In this document: positions 51,908 through 61,830 of the stretch, piece after piece | How positions within the stretch are numbered: the stretch's first letter is position 1 | Layout of the letters: every line of letters starts with the position of its first letter | Assembly (NCBI GenBank): GCA_030041095.1 | Contig: JASHON010000106.1 | Location: 1 to 64,000, forward strand | DNA length: 64,000 nucleotides | From: Terriglobia bacterium | Lineage (GTDB): Bacteria; Acidobacteriota; Terriglobia; UBA7540 | Direction of reading: 5' to 3' | Translations under genes and position numbers: made by a program | The notes under the pieces: model-generated | Told to the model about the DNA's origin: nothing | Seen by the model: the letters and a program-made list of their open reading frames with translations, nothing else | Database searches by the model: none

Positions 51908-53082
51908 CAGAATCGCTCGACCTGCTCGAGGTAAGCACGGTAGTTCCGGAGCGTTTCATCCATCGAATCGCCCCCGAATTTTTCAAGCAGGGCACGCGCC
52001 AACACCAGAGCGACCATCGCTTCGCCCACCACGCCGGCCGCGGGAACGACACAAACATCGGAGCGCTCGTAGGCAGCCTTCACCGGATTTCGTGTGACGA
52101 AGTCCACAGATTCCAGCGGCCGGCGCAGCGTCGAGATGGGCTTGAGAAATCCCTTGACCACGATCTCCTCACCGTTGGTCATACCGCCTTCAATGCCGCC
52201 TGCACGGTTGCTTTTGCGCGTAAAGCGCCGCGCCGAACGATCGTAGCCGATCTCGTCTTGCACTTCCGACCCAAACCGGGCGACGTTCTCAACCGCCGAT
52301 CCGATCTCCACGCCCTTCACCGCTTGGATCGACATCACCGCCTGCGCCACCTGGCCGTCGAGCTTTTCATCCCACTGCGCGCACGTGCCAAGACCCGGCG
52401 GAACGCCACGAGCCCGAACTTCGAAGACGCCTCCCACCGTATCCCGATTTTCCGTGGCAGAATCCACTTCCGCCTTCATCCTCTGTTCGACGGCGCGGTC
52501 AACACAATTGAGCAGAGTCTCTTCATCTTCCCGAAGGGCTAGAATCGCATCGAACGAAACAGCGCCGGGCGGCAACGAGACGCGGCCGACAGCCACTACG
52601 TGGCTCGCCACTTCCATGCCGAACTCACGGAGAAACAACCGCGCTACACCGCCTGCGCCCACACGCGCCGCGGTTTCTCGCGCACTGGCTCGCTCGAGCA
52701 CGTAGCGTGCATCCCGAAAGTTGAATTTCAGGCATCCGGCAAGATCGGCGTGACCGGGGCGCGGCGATGAAAGCGGCCGGTACAGTGCCCGCGTCTCCGG
52801 CTGGTCTTCCACAGACATCGCCTGCTTCCAATTGGCCCAGTCGCGATTCTCAATCAAGATCGTAATGGGCGAGCCGATGGTGACGCCGTGCCTGACACCG
52901 GAAAGAAACTGCGCGGTATCGGACTCGATCTTCATCCGTCCGCCGCGCCCGTATCCGCGCATTCGGCGCCGCAGGTCCAGATTCACTGAGTCAAAATCAA
53001 TCCGAAGTCCGGCTGGAATGCCCGAAAGGATGGCGACGAGCCCTTGGCCGTGAGATTCTCCCGAAGTTTGAAACTTCATCAT
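51907..53082 (-). CDS. aroC: Chorismate synthase
   Basis: 391 residues: FQTSGESHGQGLVAILSGIP at the start, RRMRGYGRGGRMKIESDTAQ, FLSGVRHGVTIGSPI, ARETAARVGAGGVARLFL, and GGIEGGMTNGEEIVVKGFLK. It makes chorismate from EPSP with reduced FMN, the last shared step to aromatic amino acids; tyrA elsewhere in the window uses this branch. The start could be the second Met (MKFQTSG). Confidence 0.97.
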   Translation of the reverse strand: MMKFQTSGESHGQGLVAILSGIPAGLRIDFDSVNLDLRRRMRGYGRGGRMKIESDTAQFLSGVRHGVTIGSPITILIENRDWANWKQAMSVEDQPETRALYRPLSSPRPGHADLAGCLKFNFRDARYVLERASARETAARVGAGGVARLFLREFGMEVASHVVAVGRVSLPPGAVSFDAILALREDEETLLNCVDRAVEQRMKAEVDSATENRDTVGGVFEVRARGVPPGLGTCAQWDEKLDGQVAQAVMSIQAVKGVEIGSAVENVARFGSEVQDEIGYDRSARRFTRKSNRAGGIEGGMTNGEEIVVKGFLKPISTLRRPLESVDFVTRNPVKAAYERSDVCVVPAAGVVGEAMVALVLARALLEKFGGDSMDETLRNYRAYLEQVERF

Positions 53083-53218
53083 CGAATTCTGCAGCTAGCG
53101 CTGCGATATAAGAATAGCAACCCGAAATTTAGCATTCCCGGCTTCCGGTGCCAAGTGTGTTTGAAGTTTTGCAGAGGGGGACGCGGGTTTGAACTCCAGA
53201 AGGAGGGCGGCAACCGGC

Positions 53219-55348
53219 TCATCGACCTGGGGCGTCTCTTCTCGCCCATTTTTGCCAAACAGACGGCAGGCAAAGCATTCTCATAAAGAGAGCGCCAACC
53301 ACCGGCCGCGCCTGAAAGCCGGTTTGGGTGCCGTCCACCGTCCAATACCAATCGCTCAACGGTACACGCGAAGGAGTGCTGTCAGCATAGCGATACAGCG
53401 AAGAAAAGATCAACTCGAATTCAGAGGCGGACGGAGCAAGCGACGCGCACCAAACTTCCCAATCAAGCTTTGTATAATCCGACCGGCTATCGAGCGGAAA
53501 GCCGAAGGAACCTTCATGTTGGCGATAATAAGCGAGCTCCTGGCCCGCAAGGCTCGCTGGAAACAGGTGAATGCCGAGGACACGATCCCAAACCAGATTG
53601 TATTTCTGGCTCCAGCTTCCCGGCAGATCGTAGGCCAGGCGCGTGTGATCGCCATCGTTCGCCTTCTGCATCCACGCCTGAGCGTATTGCCGCGCGGTGA
53701 CTTCATACGCAGCCGCCGTTTGCTGCTTGCCCAGCATTCGAGCGAGCATCGCGTAAGCGCCCAGCGCCTCCACCGCCTTTAATGCGAGGTTAGCGTTGTG
53801 GGCAAGAAGGCCCGTGAAATCGTCTGTGCAGAGCTGATCTCCCGGATCCAATCCATGCTCCTTCAAATAGCCTGCCCACCGGGAAATAAGCGGCCAGTAC
53901 CTGCCCGCGAACGAGGCGTTCCCTTCCGCTTTGGCAATCCCAGCAATCATCAGCAGCATGTTGCCGGATTCTTCCACCGGCATGCTTTCCATCTTCGACG
54001 GTAGACGCCCCTCCACGAGCGGGTAGGTCCCCAGATCGTGTGGAGCGTAGGGGTACGGCCAATTTCCCGATTGCGCGTAGTCGAGGAGCGGAATGAGGGA
54101 ATCCTCCAGCAACTTCGGGTTGAGGAGCAGCAAAATGGGTGATTCCGGATAGATCACGTCCGCCGTCTGAGAGCATCCGCAACTCGATATTTCCTTGAGA
54201 AACATCAACGGCTGACCCTTGGGTCCGACGGCAAGCTTATTGGCGGCGAAAGCCTGCCGGTAGGCGAGCGCGGCAACATCCGCATATTCCGCACCGCCCG
54301 CAATGGTGAGGTCGTGCATCAGCTCTACGTCAAAAGCGCGGCAACGCGCCACGAGCTGCGGGTAATCGCGATCGGCGGCTTGTAGCAGACCGGTCATGGT
54401 GGCGCCGTTATGCCGCCACCAGCCCCGGAGCCGCTGATGGAAATACTCGACCGGATAGATTTCGTCGTAGGCCAGAATCAAGTGGCGGGAAACGGAAGTG
54501 GTTCCGACGCGGCCTAGATTGAAAGTAAAGGCCATCACCGGCCAGCCCGCATTCGCAGGAATTGGCGGAGTTAACGCCGCGCCTTCCGGCGCAGCTTGCG
54601 AGACAAATGATTCAGTGAGAACGCGCCCTCGGCCCACCGCTGCACGCGTATCGCCGGATTGGGGCGCGGCCACGTAAAGATATCCCCAATCGATGCGAAT
54701 GAAGTCTCCGGCCTTGGCAAGAACGGGCTGAGAGGCAGTTCCCATTTTCAGCACGTCCAGGCCGGGAATGGACATTTGCGCCCACTCGACGGGCTCGTTC
54801 GGAGTATTAACAACTAATTCCGCCGTATTGGCGTAGTAAATGGAGACGTCATGCGGCTTTCCATCCATCGAACGAGCGCGCCACGTGAGGTAAGTGACCG
54901 GGCGGGAGAGCACGTCGAGATCGTGCGGCAGATCGGGCGTGAGGAAAGTGAGCGTGATGTGGACGGCTCCCGCCCGGAAAGCGTAAATCGTGCGCGTCGG
55001 AAAGACCTCCAGGCTCAACTGCCTTGCCGGCTGTATGTTTTCAGGCTGGGCGCCCATCATGCGATAGGTTTTCCCGTCCACGCGGACGAGGCTTTGCATC
55101 GTCATGCGCGCACCCGTCCAGTGGCGCGTGGGCTGGTAAGTTAAGTGATTCGCGAAGGACCAGACACTGAAGTAAGGATCGACGGCAACCAAAGGGACTG
55201 CGGGAGGACGGAAGGCATGATCCGCGGCACAGGCCGAACCACACCAGGCCATAAGCACACAAACCAGCAATCCGGCGCTCGCAAGCCGGCGTTCGATCAA
55301 TAAATGAATTGAAGGCGTAGGCGGAGACATCGGTCCGTGTCGAAACAT
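53219..55348 (-). CDS. Secreted glutaminase-like protein (DUF5127/DUF4965/DUF1793, GtaA-like)
   Basis: 709 residues with a signal peptide (SAGLLVCVLMAWCGSACAA). An N-terminal beta domain (VAVDPYFSVWSFANHLT, DUF5127) is followed by an (alpha/alpha) region with DYPQLVARCRAFDVELMHDL, LMFLKEISSCGCSQTADVIY, PYAPHDLGTYP, VEESGNMLLMIAGIAKAEGN and LDSRSDYTKLDWEVW. These match fungal glutaminase A-like proteins also annotated as DUF4965/DUF1793. Enzyme activity in bacteria is little tested and a glycosidase-like role is possible. It diverges from the GH172 gene. Confidence 0.88.
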   Translation of the reverse strand: MFRHGPMSPPTPSIHLLIERRLASAGLLVCVLMAWCGSACAADHAFRPPAVPLVAVDPYFSVWSFANHLTYQPTRHWTGARMTMQSLVRVDGKTYRMMGAQPENIQPARQLSLEVFPTRTIYAFRAGAVHITLTFLTPDLPHDLDVLSRPVTYLTWRARSMDGKPHDVSIYYANTAELVVNTPNEPVEWAQMSIPGLDVLKMGTASQPVLAKAGDFIRIDWGYLYVAAPQSGDTRAAVGRGRVLTESFVSQAAPEGAALTPPIPANAGWPVMAFTFNLGRVGTTSVSRHLILAYDEIYPVEYFHQRLRGWWRHNGATMTGLLQAADRDYPQLVARCRAFDVELMHDLTIAGGAEYADVAALAYRQAFAANKLAVGPKGQPLMFLKEISSCGCSQTADVIYPESPILLLLNPKLLEDSLIPLLDYAQSGNWPYPYAPHDLGTYPLVEGRLPSKMESMPVEESGNMLLMIAGIAKAEGNASFAGRYWPLISRWAGYLKEHGLDPGDQLCTDDFTGLLAHNANLALKAVEALGAYAMLARMLGKQQTAAAYEVTARQYAQAWMQKANDGDHTRLAYDLPGSWSQKYNLVWDRVLGIHLFPASLAGQELAYYRQHEGSFGFPLDSRSDYTKLDWEVWCASLAPSASEFELIFSSLYRYADSTPSRVPLSDWYWTVDGTQTGFQARPVVGALFMRMLCLPSVWQKWARRDAPGR

Positions 55349-55605
55349 TGTATCGTAGCATTAAAAACGCAAAGAACGTGCACCCTGGCAGCATCCAGCG
55401 TAGCGTCCAAGAATTGAGTAGGCCATCTTGGACATGAGCGTGAGCTCACCCAACTCCGCAGCAAGAGGGCTTCCATCAAGCGCCCGCGTGGTTTACTCTT
55501 TATTCCCAAACCGCTAGACTTTGCTTTGGCCGCCGGGGCGCATCGACGGCCTCCAGAGATTGAGTCGCACTCGGACGACGCCCAAAAACACGGAGGACAT
55601 GATTT
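55349..55605. promoter_or_regulatory. Divergent promoter region of glutaminase-like and GH172 genes
   Basis: About 255 bp between two outward-facing starts must hold both promoters. GGAGG at about 10 nt before the GH172 ATG is its ribosome-binding site. I could not assign a firm promoter. Confidence 0.4.
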
Positions 55606-56757
55606 ATGGACGGCAAGAAAGAACTCTTGCGAAGGGATTTGCTCGTGCTTGGCGCAGCGTCGGCGGGTTTTCTTGGTTTGGGCAGTACGCCGGCTAACGG
55701 CGCACCCACCCACGCGAGCGCAACGCCTCCAGCGATGCAGCTTGCCTTGCTCCGCAATGGCCGTACCGCCAAAGCGTCTACCTATGACCGCAGCGGCGGC
55801 AATGCGGATTATCGACGGATTGAGCCGGGGCAAAGCCTCACGCTGATGAAGTCATCCGGCCCGGGCATGGTAAGTCACATTTGGTTCACGATTGCCTCTT
55901 CAGACCCTCAACACCTCAAGAGACTGGTTCTCAGGATGTTCTGGGATGGCGAAGCTGAACCGAGCGTTGAAGCGCCCATCGGCGATTTCTTCGGCTTGAA
56001 TCTGGGCGACTATTTTCTTTACCAATCCGCGCTTCTGACGGTTGCGCCAGTGAAGGCGCTCAATGCATATTTTCCCATGCCGTTTCGCAAATCCGCAGAA
56101 ATCACGGTGACGAGCGAAAGCGAAAAGCCCGTGGACGCCTTTTACGCCAATATCGATTACCAGCTTCTGCCCAGCATGCCTGAAAACGCCGCCTATTTCC
56201 ACGCGCAGTACCGTCAGTCCGCACCTTGTCCTGGCTGGCGAACCGCGGAAGAGAAGAATATCTATGGAACGAACAACTACGTCTTTATGGAAGCAACCGG
56301 GCGGGGGCACCTGGTTGGCGTCACGCAGGGCGTCGTCTTGAATCAAAATGGCTGGTGGGGTGAAGGCGACGATATGCTCTTCGTTGACGGCAGCCCAAAG
56401 CCTGTGACGAACGGCACCGGATCGGAAGACTATTACAACGGCGCCTGGGACTTTGACGGCAAACCGTTCTGCTATCCGCATAATGGCGCGCCTTACCTGG
56501 CCAACCCGTTTTCAATTGGCGGCCAGTGGTGCGTCTACCGCTGGCACCTGGAGGCTCCGCTCGCTTTCGAAGAATCCATTCGTTTCACCATCGAACACGG
56601 AACCGGCAATAACCGCTCCGACAGTTTCTACTCGATGGCGTATTGGTACCAGACCGAGCCGCATGCCAAGTTTCCTCCTTTGCCCCCGCCTTCTGAACGC
56701 TGGCCGAAAGTGTTCGCCGTTCCAGGCGGCGCACGTCCGGCGAATCTGTCCGGGTGA
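55606..56757 (+). CDS. GH172-family (DUF2961) glycoside hydrolase, Tat-exported
   Basis: 383 residues. The N-terminus (LLRRDLLVLGAASAGFLGLG) is a twin-arginine signal. DUF2961 features: GPGMVSHIWFTIAS, FWDGEAEPSVEAPIGDFFG, YFPMPFRKSAEITV, DDMLFVDG, and NGTGSEDYYNGAWDF with the acidic catalytic-region residues. GH172 includes difructose-anhydride synthase and D-arabinofuranosidases; the substrate here is not predictable. It is divergent from the glutaminase-like gene. Confidence 0.9.
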   Translation: MDGKKELLRRDLLVLGAASAGFLGLGSTPANGAPTHASATPPAMQLALLRNGRTAKASTYDRSGGNADYRRIEPGQSLTLMKSSGPGMVSHIWFTIASSDPQHLKRLVLRMFWDGEAEPSVEAPIGDFFGLNLGDYFLYQSALLTVAPVKALNAYFPMPFRKSAEITVTSESEKPVDAFYANIDYQLLPSMPENAAYFHAQYRQSAPCPGWRTAEEKNIYGTNNYVFMEATGRGHLVGVTQGVVLNQNGWWGEGDDMLFVDGSPKPVTNGTGSEDYYNGAWDFDGKPFCYPHNGAPYLANPFSIGGQWCVYRWHLEAPLAFEESIRFTIEHGTGNNRSDSFYSMAYWYQTEPHAKFPPLPPPSERWPKVFAVPGGARPANLSG

Positions 56758-56841
56758 GAAGTTCGACTCTGTAAGGGGTCGGTCCTTTGTGACAGAAGTC
56801 CTGGACCCAACCATCCTCCCGCCGATACGCTAAAGAAGAAC

Positions 56842-57705
56842 ATGATGAACCCATCGCGTGCCTACTGGCGTGGGATTTACCCGGCACGGCGCCGGACTCT
56901 GGTGTGGCCGCGCGAGCACGGCGCCTGGGGCATCCTGTTCATCTCTCTGATTGCCGGCGCGGCGTGCGGGCTTTCGAACGCTCAGAACGTTCCTCGCCTG
57001 TTATGGCTTATGGTCGGGGTGGCTGCCGTGTTTTGCCTGCGTACTCCGGTTGAGAACAGTTTGCCGCGATCGCCTTTTCGTCCCCGCGGAGCGGACGAGT
57101 GGCGCTGGATGATGGGTGTGGCAGCGGCCTATGCGCTCACATGCGCCGTTGCGCTGGCAATGCTCGATCGCGGAGGAGCGATTGACCTGATTTGGAAGCC
57201 AGGCATTGCGGCAGCAGGGCTGTTTGTTGTGCAAGCGGCGGTGAAACGCGCAGGCCGCGCTGGGCGACTGCCGGGCGAAGTGATTGGAGCGTTCGGCCTG
57301 GCTCTCGCAGCCGTGGCAGGCTGGGCGGTGGGCGCCGGCCAAGTTGAGCGTCCGGCGCTCTCTCTCTGGATTCTGAGCGGGCTCTTCGCCACCAATCAGA
57401 TTCTTTACGTCCAGCTTCGCATCGGGGACGGCCGCGGCGCTGCGCCTGCTTCCTCTTCAAGAGCCAGAAAGTTTTTTCTCGCCGGAGAGGCGCTCATGGC
57501 GCTGCTTTTAATGGCCGGCGCGATGGCTCGTCTAGTCCCCCTCTTGGCGCTACTGGCTTTTGTGCCTGTTCTCGCACGGGGCGCAGTCTGGTCCTTCCGG
57601 ACGGAGCGTTCGCCCCTGCGCATTCATCGGCTGGGAAAAACGGAATTGATCTATTCCATCCTGTTTGGGCTCCTCATCATCGCCGGCTTTCGACTCGCCC
57701 ACTGA
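56842..57705 (+). CDS. YwiC-like membrane protein
   Basis: 287 residues with about seven to eight membrane spans. RTLVWPREHGAWGILFISLI matches the PREHGAWG signature of the YwiC-like family, and the final KTELIYSILFGLLIIAGFRL is also typical. YwiC is named from Bacillus near nitrate-respiration genes but its role is unknown; weak resemblance to UbiA-type prenyltransferases has been suggested, though I see no DxxxD pair. It follows the GH172 gene by 84 bp. Confidence 0.82.
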   Translation: MMNPSRAYWRGIYPARRRTLVWPREHGAWGILFISLIAGAACGLSNAQNVPRLLWLMVGVAAVFCLRTPVENSLPRSPFRPRGADEWRWMMGVAAAYALTCAVALAMLDRGGAIDLIWKPGIAAAGLFVVQAAVKRAGRAGRLPGEVIGAFGLALAAVAGWAVGAGQVERPALSLWILSGLFATNQILYVQLRIGDGRGAAPASSSRARKFFLAGEALMALLLMAGAMARLVPLLALLAFVPVLARGAVWSFRTERSPLRIHRLGKTELIYSILFGLLIIAGFRLAH

Positions 57706-57795
57706 GCGATCCTGCCCGCATGTGATTAGAAAGTGCGAACAAAGTCACTTTGCGCGGGGTGAGCCTGAGAGGAATTTGCTACAATACTGGAAAAA

Positions 57796-60474
57796 ATGGA
57801 ACGCATACAGCGGCGGAATTGGGGAACGCGGGGCTGGCTATGGCTGGACCGGCTGCTTCAGGATGCAAGCTACGGCCTGCGTCAGCTTCGGCGTAATCCT
57901 GGCTTCGCGGCGGTGGCCGTGATCACATTGGCGCTCGGCATAGGCGCCAACACGGCCATCTTCACTCTCATTGATTCCGTCATGCTGCGCGCTATGCCCG
58001 TGCGCGATCCATCGCAGCTTGTGCTGTTTCGCTGGCAAGCGCGCCACCCTCCTCAGAACATAGGCACCTGGAGTTTCGGCGATTGCTCCGGCCGTTTTGC
58101 CGGGGCCAGCGCCTCCGGCTGCTCGTTACCGCTTCCCGTTTTCGAGAAGTTTCAATCGCAGACCCGCCTTTTTGGCGGCGTTACTGCTTTTGCCGGACCA
58201 TTGCAGCTCGACATGAGCGGAAATGGCGCTCCGAGAATCGTACAAGGCGAACTGGTATCTGGCAGCTATTTTCGTACGCTTGGCGTTAGCCCGGCGCTCG
58301 GCCGCTTGATCGTCCCAAGCGATGACACCCCGACGGCGTCTCCGGTTATTGTCCTCAGTTTCGCTTATTGGCAAAACGCGTTCGGCGGCAGCAAACGGAC
58401 CGTCGGGCGTACAGTTGAACTGAACAACGTTCCTGTTACGATCGCGGGCGTCGCCGCGCCCAGCTTCACGCGCCTTTCTCCCGGCAAGACACAGGATTTT
58501 TGGCTGCCTTTTGCTGCATCGCAACGGCTCAACATCAGCTCGTGGGGTACGGCTTTGCAACGAACCGAAAGCATGACGCAGTGGTGGGTTGTGCTGCTCG
58601 GCAGGCTCAGGCCGGGCGTCTCGCGCGCACAGGCCCAGGCCGCGGCAAGCGTGATATTTCACAACATGGTGTTGCACGCAGCCGGTAAGCCGATGTTCAA
58701 ACCGCACGATGACCCTGCCATTGCGCTTGTCCCAGCGCAGCAAGGCCTATCAGGAATTCGCGGGCTTTTCCGAACGCCGCTTTACGTCCTGATGTTCGCG
58801 GTGGGATTCATTCTCTTGATCGCTTGCGCGAATGTTGGCGGCTTGCTGCTGGCACGCGGAAAGGCTCGGCAGAAAGAGATGGCGGTTCGGCTGGCCGTAG
58901 GCGCGGGGCGCGCCCGAATTGTGAGGCAGCTTCTGACAGAAAGCATGGTGCTTTCAGCTTTTGGAGGTTTGCTTGGTATTCTCTTCGCTTATTGGGGCGT
59001 GCACGCCCTCACCAAGCTGATGTGGGGCCGATCCGACCATTCAATTTCCTTTGTCGTGGGGCCGGATTGGCGCGTTCTTCTTTTTGCGATCTCAGCCACA
59101 ATTCTTACGGGCATTCTCTTTGGCGTCGCGCCGGCGTTGCACGGCACGAGCGTGGATTTGACTCCGGCGTTAAAAGACAACACTTTGGCGTTTCAGGAGG
59201 GCACGAGCGCTGCACGGAGATGGCTTCACTTGGGTGACGCGCTCGTTGTGGTGCAAGTGGGACTTTCCGTGGTGTTACTCGTGGGAGCCGGCCTCCTGGT
59301 GCGCACGCTCGAGAATTTGCGGGATATAAACCCCGGCTTCGACACGCACAATCTTTTGACTTTCGGCATCGATCCAACGAGCTTGGGTTACAAAGACTCG
59401 CAGATTCGAAACCTTTATCGCGAGATGCGATCCCGGCTCGCCGCGATTCCCGGCGTCACTTCCGTAAGCTACTCCACGTTTCCAGTGCTTGCGGGCTCCT
59501 CGTGGACCGAGGACATTTACATCGAGGGACATTCAGGGAAGGATACCGCAGGTATGGTTTCCGCCGGGCCGGACTTCTTCCACACTCTTCGCCTGCCGTT
59601 ACTTGAAGGCAGAACGTTCGGCTCCACGGATTTCGAGCAAGCGCTTGAAGTTAATAGAGCTGAAAAGGCGGAAAGCGCCAAGAAAAAGGCTTCAGACCTG
59701 GCACCCCCTGGGCCAGCCACGGAATCGCAAAAACCGGCCGTCCCCCCAGAGCCTGTGCTCATCAATCGGATGTTCGCCCGCACCTACTTCCCGCATCATA
59801 ACCCGGTTGGCAAACGCATGTGGACCGATAAATCCAAAAAACACATGTGGGAGGTTGTAGGCGTCGTCAGCGATGCGAAAATTGTCAACCTGCGCGAGCC
59901 CATCCGGCCAACGGTTTACGTTCCAGACACGGGAGGCGAGGCGTTTTTCGCAATGCGCGCAGGGGAAGATCCCACCGCGCTGATTCCGACGGTCCGCAAG
60001 CTCATGAACGAGATTGACCGTCATTTGCCGCTCTTCGACGTTCGCACACAAACTCAGAACATGAACGATTTGCTGGGCCAGGAACGATTCATCTCTCGCG
60101 TTTCCAGCGTCTTCGGTGTTCTCGCGCTTCTCCTGGCCAGCATCGGCCTTTATGGCTTGCTGTCTTACGAAGTAAGCCGCCGGACGCGCGAAATCGGCAT
60201 TCGTATGGCTTTGGGCGCCGAACGTGGAACGGTGCTGCGGCTCGTCCTGAGACAAGGTCTGAAACTCACGCTTCTGGGCCTTGCTCTGGGCGCGGCCGGC
60301 GCGATGGTACTCACGCGCTTTTTGGGAAGCCTGCTTTACGGCGTGAAGCCTTCCGATCCCGTCACTTTTGGACTTATCTCAATCATCCTGATGGCCGTCG
60401 CTGCGCTCGCCTGCTATCTGCCATCCCGCCGCGCCGCACTCGTTGACCCCATGGCCGCATTGAGGTGTGAGTGA
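57796..60474 (+). CDS. ADOP-type ABC permease (MacB/FtsX family)
   Basis: 892 residues. The N-terminus (LLQDASYGLRQLRRNPGFAA) and first span (VITLALGIGANTAIFTLIDS) are family markers, followed by a MacB-like periplasmic core, mid-protein spans (LYVLMFAVGFILLIACANVG), a second core (SVSYSTFPVLAGSSW), and the final FtsX domain (RTREIGIRMALGAERGTVLR, LVDPMAALRCE). Closely similar in layout to the 39-kb permease but not identical, so not a recent tandem copy. No ATPase partner is adjacent; substrate unknown. Confidence 0.93.
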   Translation: MERIQRRNWGTRGWLWLDRLLQDASYGLRQLRRNPGFAAVAVITLALGIGANTAIFTLIDSVMLRAMPVRDPSQLVLFRWQARHPPQNIGTWSFGDCSGRFAGASASGCSLPLPVFEKFQSQTRLFGGVTAFAGPLQLDMSGNGAPRIVQGELVSGSYFRTLGVSPALGRLIVPSDDTPTASPVIVLSFAYWQNAFGGSKRTVGRTVELNNVPVTIAGVAAPSFTRLSPGKTQDFWLPFAASQRLNISSWGTALQRTESMTQWWVVLLGRLRPGVSRAQAQAAASVIFHNMVLHAAGKPMFKPHDDPAIALVPAQQGLSGIRGLFRTPLYVLMFAVGFILLIACANVGGLLLARGKARQKEMAVRLAVGAGRARIVRQLLTESMVLSAFGGLLGILFAYWGVHALTKLMWGRSDHSISFVVGPDWRVLLFAISATILTGILFGVAPALHGTSVDLTPALKDNTLAFQEGTSAARRWLHLGDALVVVQVGLSVVLLVGAGLLVRTLENLRDINPGFDTHNLLTFGIDPTSLGYKDSQIRNLYREMRSRLAAIPGVTSVSYSTFPVLAGSSWTEDIYIEGHSGKDTAGMVSAGPDFFHTLRLPLLEGRTFGSTDFEQALEVNRAEKAESAKKKASDLAPPGPATESQKPAVPPEPVLINRMFARTYFPHHNPVGKRMWTDKSKKHMWEVVGVVSDAKIVNLREPIRPTVYVPDTGGEAFFAMRAGEDPTALIPTVRKLMNEIDRHLPLFDVRTQTQNMNDLLGQERFISRVSSVFGVLALLLASIGLYGLLSYEVSRRTREIGIRMALGAERGTVLRLVLRQGLKLTLLGLALGAAGAMVLTRFLGSLLYGVKPSDPVTFGLISIILMAVAALACYLPSRRAALVDPMAALRCE

Positions 60475-60482
60475 AAGCGCAA

Positions 60483-61754
60483 CTAATGTTGAACGACGGG
60501 CAAAGCAGGCAGGACGTGCAATCGCAGCGCGGCATAAGCGGCGCGGAGAGCATCTTCGACCAATGCGGGCGAGTTGCCGCGCGCGAAAATGAAGCCGGGA
60601 TAGCTGCACCCCTCCGGCCACGGCACTAAGACTTGACCTGATTTTGCGGTAATGACGACGTCCTCCACGCCCGGCGTGAGCAACGCGTCGCTCACGCCAT
60701 CAACGCCGTCGTATACCCCCGCTTGTTTCACTGGAATCATCATGACGCCCGACGCGGATTCTTCCCGGCGCACAGCCTGAACGTCTTCACCCAGCGACAG
60801 GTGGATGATCAGCTCCTCCAGGGAAATATGCGATTCCGCCGCAGACATCCGAAAGCGGAGCGCGCGAGAGCAAAGCCCGCCAATCGGGCGAGCGGCCAGC
60901 TCGAGAGGCCAGATTCCGCGGCCGTTGATTCTGAATTCGGCATGCAGCGGTCCGTGAGACAAACCGAGAGCGCGAACGGCCTGCTGTAGCACCTCCGTTA
61001 CGGCAAATTGATCTTCGGCGGGCAGGCGGCTCGGCGTAACATAGATGGTTTCTTCGAAGAACGGGCCTTCCAGCCGGTCAGGCTTATCGAAGATGGCCAA
61101 TATTCTTGGCTCACCTTGTATGACCAATGCCTCGACCGCGATTTCTGTTCCGTCAATGTACTCTTCCACCTGAATATACCGGCTGGTTTCCTCGCGGAGC
61201 ACTTGCACGTGCGGGGACGCGAGCAGCTCGCGGATGCGGGCAAATGCTGCCACGAATTGCGCCCGATCGTCGGCGCGTATCACGCCCTGGCTTGCGGCCA
61301 GAGCCAGCGGTTTGAGCACACAAGGGAAACCGATGCGTGCGGCCGCGACCCCCGCACTTTTTCCCGCGTCGTTTGCTTTGGAGAATCGAACGAACCTTGG
61401 TGTCTGTAGGCCCGCCGCGCCTAGCGTTTTCCGCAATCGCGACTTATCGCGGCAGAGATCCACTGCGGCAGGCGGATGAAACGGCAGTCCCAGCGTCTGG
61501 CAGGCGCGGGCCGCGGTTTGCGTTGGGCGGTCTCCAAGCGCCACCAGGGCGGCAATGGGCGTGCGGCTGGCGAAGCCGGCAATCTGACTTGCCGCCTTGT
61601 CTGGATCCTCGAAGCGCAAGGGCAACGCGCCGTCTTGCCACGGGTCATCGAGGACGTGGCACCGGTCGCTTCCAAATACCACCTCCAATCCTAAATGGGC
61701 CGCAGCTTCGGCAAACGAGCGCGTCTGATAACCCGTCGTAGAGCACAGGATCAT
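60483..61754 (-). CDS. ATP-grasp ligase of unknown substrate
   Basis: 423 residues from ATG 61754, where the Rossmann-like N-terminus ([18 protein letters not shown]) begins; an in-frame upstream start at 61841 runs over the promoter side of comM. ATP-grasp landmarks: [36 protein letters not shown] (lysine and glycine-rich loop), [36 protein letters not shown] with the metal ligands. It joins a carboxylate to a nucleophile using ATP; the relatives are annotated as carboxylate-amine ligase-like or biotin carboxylase-like. Divergent from comM. Confidence 0.85.
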   Translation of the reverse strand: MILCSTTGYQTRSFAEAAAHLGLEVVFGSDRCHVLDDPWQDGALPLRFEDPDKAASQIAGFASRTPIAALVALGDRPTQTAARACQTLGLPFHPPAAVDLCRDKSRLRKTLGAAGLQTPRFVRFSKANDAGKSAGVAAARIGFPCVLKPLALAASQGVIRADDRAQFVAAFARIRELLASPHVQVLREETSRYIQVEEYIDGTEIAVEALVIQGEPRILAIFDKPDRLEGPFFEETIYVTPSRLPAEDQFAVTEVLQQAVRALGLSHGPLHAEFRINGRGIWPLELAARPIGGLCSRALRFRMSAAESHISLEELIIHLSLGEDVQAVRREESASGVMMIPVKQAGVYDGVDGVSDALLTPGVEDVVITAKSGQVLVPWPEGCSYPGFIFARGNSPALVEDALRAAYAALRLHVLPALPVVQH

Positions 61755-61830
61755 CAGCCGGCAATTTCTGTTAGTGACTGCCACGGTGAAATGCCCCGAC
61801 AATGCTAATATAGCGGATGGCCTGGGACCT

